Assembly: GCF_902806685.2 (NCBI RefSeq)
Contig: NC_048555.1
Location: forward strand, 7,006,001-7,070,000
Origin: Maniola hyperantus
Taxonomy: Eukaryota; Arthropoda; Insecta; Lepidoptera; Nymphalidae
DNA: 64,000 bases
Direction of reading: 5' to 3'
The notes beneath the pieces were generated by a model that was not told where the DNA came from, did no database searches, and saw nothing but the letters and a program-made list of their open reading frames with translations. Position 1 is the stretch's first letter, and the number at the start of each line of letters is the position of its first letter. Below are positions 11,701 through 23,700 of this stretch, piece after piece. The translations under genes and the position numbers were made by a program.

Positions 11701-14700
11701 TTTATTTTTAGGGTTCCGTAACTCAAAAGGAAAACGGAACCTTACTTTGTTGTCTGTCTGTCTGTCTTGAAACCTATAGGGTACTTCCCGTTGACCTAGA
11801 ATCATGAAATTGGGCAGGAAGGTAGATCTTATAGCAGTCAGGGGAAAAATCTGAAAACCGCGAATTTGTGGTTACATCACAAGAATAAAAATGTGTTCAT
11901 GAACAACTATTGTTATTTTTAACTTTCAAAGTAAGATTACTATATCAAGTGGAGTACCACATGAAAGGGCTTTACATGTACATTCTAAAACAGATTTTTA
12001 TTTTTTTTAAGCGTAATAGTTTTTAATTTATTGTGCAAAATGTCGATAAAATACGATTGTAGTATGTGCACGAGTGTGACTCGCACATGGCCGGTTTTTT
12101 CGACATTTTGCACGATAAATCAAAAACTTTTATGTATAAAAATAAATTAAAATCTGTTCTTGAATGTACAGGTAAAGCCGTTTCATACGATACCCCACAA
12201 TCTTACTTTGAAAGTTGAAAATTTGAAATAATTATTTGTTCATGAACACATTGTTTTTGTGATGCAACCACAAATTCACGGCTTCGGATTTTCCCCTTAC
12301 TCGTGTGCTATAAGACCTACCTGTCAAACATGATTCTAGGTTCAAGGGAAGTACCCTATAGGTTTCTTGACAGATAGACACACAGACAGACAACGAAGTG
12401 ATCCTATAAGGATTCCGTTTTTACTTTTGGAGTACGGAGCCCTAAAAATTAGTCTTTATACTTTGACGTAAGATTTTTTACACCTTTATTATTTGCCTGC
12501 TCTCCCTAAGCCACCATGGTCTAAACTTTATAGTCGTTGATCGTTCCTCCTGTGTTGGAGACAATACGCAGAGAAACTTTCAGCTTTTATAAAATAACAA
12601 AGGTCTGGCATGCGCTGGCTCTTAGTACATAAAGTTTTTGCTTATTGTTCTCGGATCTATATCTGATCTTATAGAAGCTTTAAATAGAAGATAGGTAGGT
12701 TATTTAAAAAAGAGATCACAAAAGTAACTAAGTACTTCCCTACCTAATTTCTACAGCGCTTTTGATTCTATTCAACGGCTATGCGATTAATAATGTCGTT
12801 GTGCAAAATAACATTAAAACGTTCAGAATCGACACTTTTCCAGGCCTTGTTTAAGAAAGTTTCTATTGTGAGTGTTTTAATAACAGCTCTTTAGTCATAG
12901 AAATTTCATAATATTCTTGTAAGAGTAATAACTTGTGCAATGAATATTAACGCTGGAATGTGATACAAAACATGGTATATAAAAAGTTGAAAAATTGACA
13001 TTGTTACCGGAAATATATATATTTCTGTTATTCTATGGAATATCTAGTCATTCCATGAAATACCGGGCTTGTTTTGGCAAAGTAAAAAATATGCAATCTA
13101 GTATCGTTGACCATTTCATACATTTCCTGGGCGTTGTATACAATCCCTATTTCCTAGGCACTCTATACAATTCCAAAATTCTCCTAGGAAATGTATAAAG
13201 TATAACAGTAAAGTGTAGAATTAGTGAGTAAATAAAAAATAAAACGCAGCTAAACTGAGAATTATGATGGTGTTCATGATGTTCATGAAGATAATGATCA
13301 CCATAGCCATGATTATCATGGTTATCATCATGATTTTCAGTTTTAAGTATCTGTGTTTTATTTTTCACGACAATGATGATTATGATTATGATGATTATGA
13401 TGATTATCGTGTATATCGGGACGCGAATAAGAAGTAAGATTTTACTTTTACTTTTTACTTTTGGCTATTTATTTTATTTTAATTTTATTTCATCTAAACG
13501 TTATTTTATTATATTGTATACGTACAGTGTATAAATTGCTGGATTTTTATCTGAAAATAAAGATTATTATTATTATTATTTAAAAAAAGTATAACACTTG
13601 AATTCCGCTTAAATGTTCACCTATTGAACCGGTTACCCTAATGACAATCCTAGTTTTGGGTTTTAAGAGAATTTATACCCATGAGCAATTTTAGCTCATT
13701 TTTGGGCAAGATTAGCCAAGATTAAAAGCTTAGCGTCAAATGTATGCAATTTTGCGGTTCTTGGTGCATTTAATGGAACCTCATATTTCCCTGTTACCTA
13801 TTTGATTGCGGTTAGACTCAGTCGTAGCGATAAACTCATACAAGTACCTACTAGATCTCCTAAATCTCAGTATGCGATATGCCGCGGGGCATAATTTCTA
13901 TAATAGCAAGCTTGTAAAAGTATGCATAATATTTAAACTATATTGCCTTTCGAGATTAAAAGAGGGACGTCCAAAAGCTCTTACAGGACCAATATCGAGC
14001 TTCCGGTTTTTTTCGCCAGAAACGGGACTTTTCTTTTCCGGAATATTCAACTTTGGTCAAAAGCAAATTTTTAAACGCTAAAACCGTGTAAAGGCTAACG
14101 CACATAACCGCTTTGCTAATAAAATACCGATTTGTATCTGCAAAGGACGAGAAGTGTTGTGCAATTATTTATAAACAATATTTATAGGACAACTGCTTGA
14201 ACATGAATTTGCACTGACATAAAAACCAACTCTTTTTAGGGTTCCGTACCTCAAAAGGAAAAACGAAACCCTTATAGGATCACTTTGTTGTCTGTCTGTC
14301 TGTCTGTCGGTCTGTCAAGAAACCTACAGGGTACTTCCTATTGACCTAAAATCATGAAATTTGGTAGGTAGGTAGGCCTTGTAGCAGACATTCGGGGAAA
14401 AATCTGAAAACCGTGAATTTGTGGTTACTTCACACCAAAAATAATTTAATTGTGGTCATGAACTGATAATTAGTATTTTCTATTTTCGAAGTAAGATAAC
14501 TATATTAAGTTAGGTTTCATATGAAAGGTCTTCACCTGTGCATTCTAAAAAAGATTTTAATTTATTTTTATGCATGATAGTTTTTGAATTATCGTGCAAA
14601 ATGTTGATAAAATACGACTGTAGTACGGAACCCTCGTTGCGCGAGCCTGACTCGCACTTGGCCGGGTTTTTTGGCAATGTATCGTACCGCTATCGCATTG

Positions 14701-17700
14701 TCACATAACTTGTGGAATATGTCACATAAGTCGTGTTGAAGAGAATTTGTTTAAAATAGGTATTTTAATGATAAGGTATGTTTATGGATGTATCCGAATT
14801 TCTCCAGTGCGAAAGTTAACAGGACAGGCTATAATATTCGTTACCTTAGATGCAAGTTATTCACGTATTAAGGTAATGTTTTTTGATGCAAAGTCACGGT
14901 TAAAATACCTCGTCAAATATCCTGTGCTCAACATCTCTACGTAGTAGTCTACCCAAAAAAATTTTAAGAACGAAGTAGGTATATATAGTTTGCTACAGGT
15001 TGAGATATCAATCGCGGGGTATGAGGTGGGGGGACGCCCCGCACACCCGCACGTCACCCGCGCTATTCCGCACCGGGTTAGCGCGGGGGCCGTGCAGGTG
15101 TGCGGGGCGTCCCCACCCTGATTGCCATCTCGACCTGTCACGTAATTCCTAATTCCATGAGCCTACCAAAAGACGGGCCATTTCGATCAAAAAAAAAATC
15201 CCTAGTTGCCACTCGTTTTTTGCTAACAACTTGAATCCAGTATCATAACTAGAAGCTTGATAGAACCGATTTTTGTTTGAAATAGCCCTTCTGTTATTAT
15301 TTTATTTTTGTTAGACCGACTATTAATTTTATCGTTTGTCTGCGATAGGCCATAGAAGGACGGTAAAAGAATAAGAACCCGCAAAACCCGTGTATTCTCT
15401 AAGGTGCTGTTAGGCAGGGTTGAGTGGAAAACATTACTTCTGAAAGGACCGCCCTTTGCGCGTTTTGTTTCCCTTCGTCCCTAGGTACTTAGGTAGATAG
15501 GCACCACTTCTCTTTATTTCCGCTTCAGTGCAATAGAATCAAAGATTTAATATAAATAACCGGCCAAGTGCGAGTCAGACTCGCACACCAAGAGTTCCGT
15601 ACTACATTTTTCGACATTTTGCACGATAAATCAAAAACTATTATGCATGTTACTCCACTTGATATATTAATCTTTCTTTGAAAGTTGAAAATACTAATTA
15701 TTTGTTCATGAACATATTTTAATTTTTTTTGTGATGTACTTACCCAACAAACTCACGGTTTTCGAATTTTTTCCCTTACGTGTGCTAGACCTACCTACTT
15801 GCCAAAATTCATGATTGTAGGTCAACGGGAAGTACCCTATAGGTTTCTTGACAGACACGATAGACAGACAACGAAGTGGTCCTACAAGGGTTTCTTTTTT
15901 TCCTTTTGAGGTACGGAACCCTAAAAATGACAATCAGTATGGACTGCCGACAGAAGTGAAAATTCAAAAAATAGTGTTTTTTTATAATTTTCAAATTAAT
16001 TGTAGTAAGTAACCCTCACCACCTGGGTGCATCAGATAACCCGCATGCACAATTGCTCGCTATTTTATAAAAAATATTGTAAATTAAAATCATAAACATA
16101 AGTTTAATTTTTACATCTATCGGCACTCCGATCACATTACATTATAATGTCCGTGACACGATCTTGAAGTTTTTATACCCTCAAAATCGCCCAGCACTCC
16201 TAAAGGAGTTTTCACTTCAAAAATACTGATTTTTATATATAGCCTACGTATGATTTTTACGGTCTATCAAAACCACCAAATTGAAATAAAATTAAAAATG
16301 CTGTGAGTATCTGATGAAATATTTTCAAGTAGGTAGGTAAATGAGCAGTTTTTGCCAAAGTTATTCTATTATTACGTCTAATATTAAATTATGATGTAAC
16401 TTAAGTATGTGTCGCAATTTGAAGGTGATTTTAATGTAATTGTTCGTTTGCATCATAGTCTAGGTATGATGTAAAATTAAAGCATTACTGCATAGGAACA
16501 GATAACACACGTCATGTCTAATAGTCTCATAATGCATGTTTTACAGACATCTTGAAAGTAATTCATCATCATCATAATAATCATCATTATCAACCAATTA
16601 TAGACATCCACTGCTGGACATACCTAGGTCTCTAGTAGGGACTTCCACACACCACGGTTTTGCGCCTCCTGAAACCAGCGACTCCCTGCGACACGTTTGA
16701 TGTCGTTTGTCCACCTAAGGGGGGTGTCTTCCAACGCTGCACTTTTCGGTGCGAGATCGCCATTCGAGCACCTTGGGACCCCAACGTCTAACGGTTTTTC
16801 GAACTGTGAGCCCTGCCCATTGCCACTTCAGCTTCATAACCCGTTGAGCTATGTCGGTTACTCTAGTTCTCCTACGAATCTTCTCATTTCTCTAGATCAC
16901 GTAGAGAAACGCCTAGCATAGCTCTCTCCATCACCCGCTGAGTGACCCTGAGCTTTCTTATGAGGCCAAACCGACCACGCACTGTTCGAAGACTTTGGTC
17001 TTCAAACACTGAGGAATTTGAACAAGAAGACATCTTCCTGAACGCTGCCTAGCCAAGTTGAATTCGGCGGCTGACTCTTTTCTCGAAATATTTACATAAT
17101 GTCGTTAAATATGCATGCAATTATGCATAATATTAATTATGTCTGTCAATTGTTGCTATGCAGTACCTACTAAACTAATTTTGCTTTTATTTTACATCAT
17201 AATAATTTAATGTACAGCTAATTATAATAATAATAAATCGTGATTAGCAAATACTTGTACTAATGATTGTGACCTAGTAGTGACGGCACATGTCAATTGT
17301 GATGGTGATGGTTAAGCAACTTTGACCCATGTCGGTAATTAGTTAATTAATAATAATTAGTAATTAGATACGGTGTACTCATTTGCCGATTAACTTTAAA
17401 GGTCTGAATGTGATATTTTAGGTACTTTTCCTCGAGCTTCGGAAAGATACCTTTACCTACCTACTCAAATTAAAATAATTTTAATAATAATAGAAACATT
17501 GTAAAATACTTAGGTATTATGTTTCATCATCCAAAAATGAATAATACAGCCTCACGATAAAAAAATTATAAGCGTCCTTCTGGTAGTCTACTAACTAAAG
17601 CCTGTATTATTATTGTAGTCTAAAATAATATCATGTAGGTATATACCTACCTACGAATACCTAGATACCTCCACAGTTCATACGTGTTGTCTACTATAAA

Positions 17701-20700
17701 ATAGTTGCCTAGACAAGTACCTACCTATATCTTAATCTACATACCTACCTACATATTACGCATATAATATAAATTGAATATTATTAATGTAATTATAATA
17801 ATTTCATTGTTCAAATCCATTGTTACTATGGTAAAAAGATACCTACAGGCAGTGGCGTGCACAGTGTTTAAAGCCAGGGTAGGCATTAGTTAGGTAGGAA
17901 CCAGTTTACTGGCAGGTCATAATGAAAAATATGCATTGATCTATTACAACCGGGGTAAGCAGTGCATTTATGCCTCTATGACCTGCACGCTACTGCCTAC
18001 AGGTATACTTTGAATCACAGTATAACGCTTTAGGTACCTACTTAATTAGATCACAAATTAATTAGACTCATTATTCCAAGATTGTTTTAAGTACTTACAG
18101 TATTTTTAATAATATTAAACTCACCTTGTTAAACGTATGCAATAAAATTTCCAAAAAATATAAAAACCGACTTCAATAACCCCAAACACTAAAAAGTAGT
18201 AAATAATTTAATTTATTACCCAATATATTATGTATACAAGAGTTATTGTAGTTCTATAGTAATATTTTTTGGAGCCGGTGCCAATTAGCCGCCAGAACCG
18301 TCTATCTACTCTTCATAATATTGTTTTGTGACTCCACATTGGCAAATCATTGGCATAATAAATTAAATTATTTTCTACTTTTTAGTGTTTGTGGTTATTG
18401 AAGTCGGTTTTTATTTTTTTTTATTTTTTTTTATTTCACATTTTTTACTGGCCCCATTGTACTAAACTATGATATGCCTGGCTAAAAACGTACTGTTTAC
18501 TAAGCTATTACACTGATCGCGAGCAATTTACTCTTATCCACTGAGGAGTTCTGTTCTCCATCTCCGAAGATATTCATCAGATCTTTACCGAAGTAAAATA
18601 GACCTCTCAAGTGTGTCCTACCAAACAAAAAAAGAATCATCAAAATCAGTTTATATTTGGCTGAGAAATCGCGTAACAAACATACAAAAAACATACATTT
18701 CAATTGAGAACCTCCTCCTTTGTTGAAGTCGGTTAAAAATATGCTATGCCTGGTTAAAACCCTACTGTTTACAAAGCTATTACACTGATCGCGAGCAATT
18801 TACTCTTATCCATTGAGGAGTTCCGTTCTCCATCTCCGAAGATATTCATCAGATCTTAATCAACTTGAAATGGGACCACCTCTGAAGAATGTCATACAAA
18901 ACAAAAAAGAATCATCAAAATCGGTTCATAATTGACGGAGTAATCGCGTAACAAACATACAAAAAAAAATACATACAGAGAACCTCCTCCTTTTTTTGAA
19001 GTCAGTTAAAAATAAAATTACTAGCTGACCCGTCGATTCTTTGTTTTTTTTAATACTTACAATTTTTTTAATTTTTCTCTCAGTAAGAACCATCCTCGTA
19101 CTTCAAGGAATATTTTAAAAAAAGAATTAGCGAAATCGGTTCAGCGGTTCTAGAGATTTGCGATGAGCAACAACATTTAGTTGTTCATTTTTATATTATA
19201 AGAAGATATCAAAACGGAATACCCAAAATCTGTTTATATAACCAAAAGAAGAAATAGGTATTATTTAAAAGTACCTCGGTTTAACATCCATGACGGTATT
19301 TCTTTACATCACCATATTACCATTTACCACCAAACAATCAAAATACGACCGCCTGGAAAACAAAGGGCATTCGCGGACTGAATGGGGCAGATGAGGTGCT
19401 GTTGGGCCCGGGCCTCGACTCAAGGGGGGAAATTAGAGCAAGTTTGGAGTTGAAGGCCCTCTTAAAAAACTAAAGAGCGAAAAAGATATGAATAAGATTG
19501 GTTCTGTAAAATAAGGAAAAAAATTCATGTTAATTCGTTCACGTATATTTAATTAAATGCTTAACGGAGTAGGTGGCAAATCCGCGAAAAGTAAATATAA
19601 AAGATAACGGGGGCCTCATTTGACATCTTTTACTCATTAAATTGCATCGATGTATAAGTTGGCCCTGGTTCTGCTTAGTCATAGTTCCATCAATCATACC
19701 ATCATGCCCAGGCATTATATTAGTCTATGTGCCCAGGGCAGCCACATATTTAAAGAATTGTAGTGCTATGTGTGTAAAAATCTCTAATGCAATTCCTAAA
19801 TCTGTAACTGCACTACCAGTAAACAAATTCAAAAATGCATTAAAAAAGTGGCTGTCGCAAAATGTATTTTATTCTGTTGTTGAGTTTTTAAAATTTTATG
19901 CACAAGAATTAAAATGAATTCGATTGTGTTATTATATTATTGACTGACATTTATATCATTGACACAATCCATACTAATATTATAAATGCGAAAGTGTGTC
20001 TGTCTGTCTGTCTGCTAGCTTTTCACGGCCCAACCGTTCAACCGATTTTGATGAAATTTGGTAGAGAGTTAGCTATCCCGGTATATCCCGGGGAAGGACA
20101 TAGGCTACTTTTTATCGCGGAAAATTAAAGAGTTCCCAAGGGATTAAAAAAATCTAAATCCACGCGGTTGAAGTCGCGGGCATCATCTAGTATTATATAC
20201 TTATCTAATCTATTAGCTTTATGAAAATGTACTAGGTACCTACTTTGTCAAAACATTTGTACGTCAGGGTTTCCTGACTGGATAATAATATGTTGGCTTA
20301 ACTCTCTATTGTAACAACTTGTCTTCCATTTCATTTCATTTATTTCATTTCATTTCATTCATTTCAAATTCACTTTGAATTCAAAAGTCTTTGAACCCTT
20401 TACTTTTGCACCATGGCTTAGAATAATTAGCTAAGCTATGAAAATATAGTTAAGCCGAATTGCCGAATTTCGCTGCCCATCCTATTAATGCGTTCATTAA
20501 TTACCTACCTAGTGAAACTAAAAAGATAAAGCAAAGTACTCTGTGGATAAAGCCGACCGCATTATGAAACGATTAAAGGTATGATTCCGAACCACGCTGC
20601 ACGCAGCGGTGCTGCCGCAACAGTGCTGTCACCAGCTGTCACAGTCCTGTCGCGGCACTACTGGTCCCCACTCCCCATACAATCTCTATAAGCTTATATG

Positions 20701-23700
20701 ACATTACATTCCGAGCTAGGCAGCAATGTCGCGGCAGCAACGGTATAATAACATTGTAAATTGAAAAATTAAAAAGAGCAACCGCCGAGTTTCTTGCTGG
20801 TTCTTCTCGGTAGGAACGGCATTCCGAACCAGTGGTAAATGGTAAATTAAAACTACCTGACTATTCATAAGCACTTTTAAAAAGTTTACATGAATAAAAA
20901 AAAAAAAAAAAAAAAAAACAACGTAGCGGAAAATTGCTGCCTAGCTCGGAATGTAATGTCATATAAGCTTATAGAGATTGTATGGAGACCAGGGGCCCTA
21001 CCGCGGTTGTTTGACAGCTACAATGTCACGATCACAATCATCTCTGATTGGTTAACGCTCGCTCACTATTGGCCACAATGCATTGTTGCAACAAGAATAG
21101 CACAAATTCAGCCAATCAGAACAATTGAGATTGTAATAATGATTGATGCAGGTTTTAGACAATCGCCCTACAGTTGTGCCGCGGCCCGCGTCAGGACTGT
21201 GACAGCTGGTGACAGCACTGTTACGGCAGCACTGCTGCGTGTAGCGTGGTTAGGAATCATACCTTAACGAACCGCGAGCAATGCATCGTCAGACAATACG
21301 CCCTATCGGAAAATGCATTGCAAATGTTATAAAATAGCTATTTTATTTGTATATACTTACTAAGTTAATCACGATTTATGCGTGATGTCGTCAACATTGC
21401 CAACTTGACTCATTGATTGCTTTTTGTAGGTACTTTAAGCGACGTGTTAAAGTACCTAGCCTAGGTCCTAGGTAGTAGGTATACCTACCTATTTCATCAC
21501 TGGCTTCACGGACTTTTACGAAACAAAGAAAAATTCGTTTGGTTTTACCTTTTTTCTGTTGTGAATTAAAATTACCTACTTAACTTGATTATTTTGTTTA
21601 TTTTTGCAACAATGAGTCACGGGTTTACGGAAACCGAGAATTATATTCTTTAATAAAGATTTAGCGGTGTTTGTTTGCGATGTTGATATTGTGGTATTTT
21701 AACAGTATGGGGCAATCCATAAAACCATACAGGGAAACTGTCTTAGGGACAGTCAGATTTTTTTTTGGATTTTTTTTGGGATAGGCAGTATTTTTACGGT
21801 CAAGCGTGAGTTGTCCATAAAAATAAATAAAACAGACTAAGTAATTTTTTTTAATCGACTCAATTTCATGCAATAATCATCTCAGTGTACCGGAAGAAAA
21901 AATCGGGACGGCAGTCAGTATCCCTTGTATCCCTACGTTGAAATAATCGGGACATGCAATGGAAACGTGTCCTACGCGAATCCTAAACTATACTAACTAT
22001 AGCTTATTCCCGCGACTTCTCCCGCGTGTACTACACAAATGTCAAAATTTGACCCCTTTAGGGGTTGAATTTTCAAAAATCCTTTCTTAGCGGATGTCTA
22101 CGTCATCGTCATAATATCTATCTGCATGCCTTCAGCCCGATCCGTCCAGTAAGTAGTTTGAGCAGTGCGCTGATAGATCAGTCAGTCAGTCAGTCCTTTT
22201 TTATAAGACTAGCTGATGCCCGCGACTTTGTCTGCGTGGAATTAGGTTTTTTTAAAATCCCGTGAGAACTCTTTGATTTTCCGGGATCAAAAGTAGCCTA
22301 TGTCACTCTCCCAGGTCTTTATCTATACCCATGCAAAAAATCACGTCAATCCGTTGCACCGTTACGCCGTGATTGAAGTACAAACCAACTAACCAACACA
22401 CTTTCGCATTTATAATAAGGGTAGGTACCTACTGATATAGATTTGTAAATAAATAAAAATAAAGAAAAAGTATTCGAAATACAATTTTTTTTATTGGATG
22501 CCAAGTTAGCCCTTACATTCCAATTTCAAATGGAAATGGGCTAACTTTAAGTTTTATTAAATCCCCGTATCGATTATGCTGCATTTTACTGGCAGGCTAA
22601 GCCGACACCACGGCTTTGCCGGTAGGATAACTAAGTAAGGTAACTAATTTCAGCTGAAGCCAGACCTTAGCCAATTTAGAAATTTTAAATTCCCAAATTG
22701 AACCCGGCACCGCCGCGCGCCGCCCACCTAAGACCACATCGCACACCACTACACGATCAGGGAGGCCGACAAAAATATCAAAACCTCGGTAGTAAAGAAG
22801 ACCACATGAACTGTCCATTCAGTGTTTTTAGGGTTCCGTATCTCAAAAAAAAGGAACCCTTATAGGATCATTTCGTTGACTGTCTCTGTGCTTGTCCGTC
22901 TGTCCATCTGACGTGTCTGTCAAGAAAACCTATAGGGTACTTCCCGTTGACTTAGAATCATGAAATTTTGCAGAGTAGGTCTTATAGCACAAGTAAAAAA
23001 ACCAGCCAAGTGCGAGTCAGGCTCGCGCATTGAGGGTTCCGTACTACAGTCGTATATTTTCGACATTTTGCACGATAATTCAAAAACTATGATGCATAAA
23101 AATAAATAAAAATCTGTTTTAGAATGCACAAGTGAAGACCTTTCATATAATACCCCACTTGATATAGTTACTTACTCCGAAAATTGAAAATACTAATTAT
23201 TAATTCATGACTACAATTTAATTTTTTTTTGTGATCTAACCCTAAATTCACGGTTTTCAGATTTTTCCCCAAATATCAGCTATAAGATCTACCTAACTGC
23301 CAAATTTCATGATTCTAGGTCAACGGGAAGTACCCTGTAGGTTTTTTGACAGACAGACAGACAGACAGACAGACAACAAAGTGATCCTATAAGGGTTCCG
23401 TTTTTCCTTTTGAGGTACGGAATCCTAAAAATAAATCCGAAAACCGTGAATGTGTGGTTATATCACAAAAAAAATTTAAAATGTTTTCATGAACAAATAA
23501 TTAGGTAGTTTTAAATTTTTAAGATAACTATGCCAAGTGGGGTATAAAACAGATTTTTATTTATTTTTATGCATAATAGTTTTTGATTTATTGTGCAAAA
23601 TGTCGAAAAAAATACCCCAGTACGGAACTTTCGGTGCGCGTCTGACTCGCACTTGGCCAGTTTTTTATATTCTTTGCCAGACACAATATCAAACGCAGTA

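Noticed and set aside
13147..13368. His-rich minus-strand frame
   Set aside because: Product of a degenerate ATG/ATTATC simple repeat.
20890..21267. 125-codon plus-strand frame starting with a Lys run
   Set aside because: Starts in the LINE poly(A) and continues through the right arm of an inverted-repeat element.
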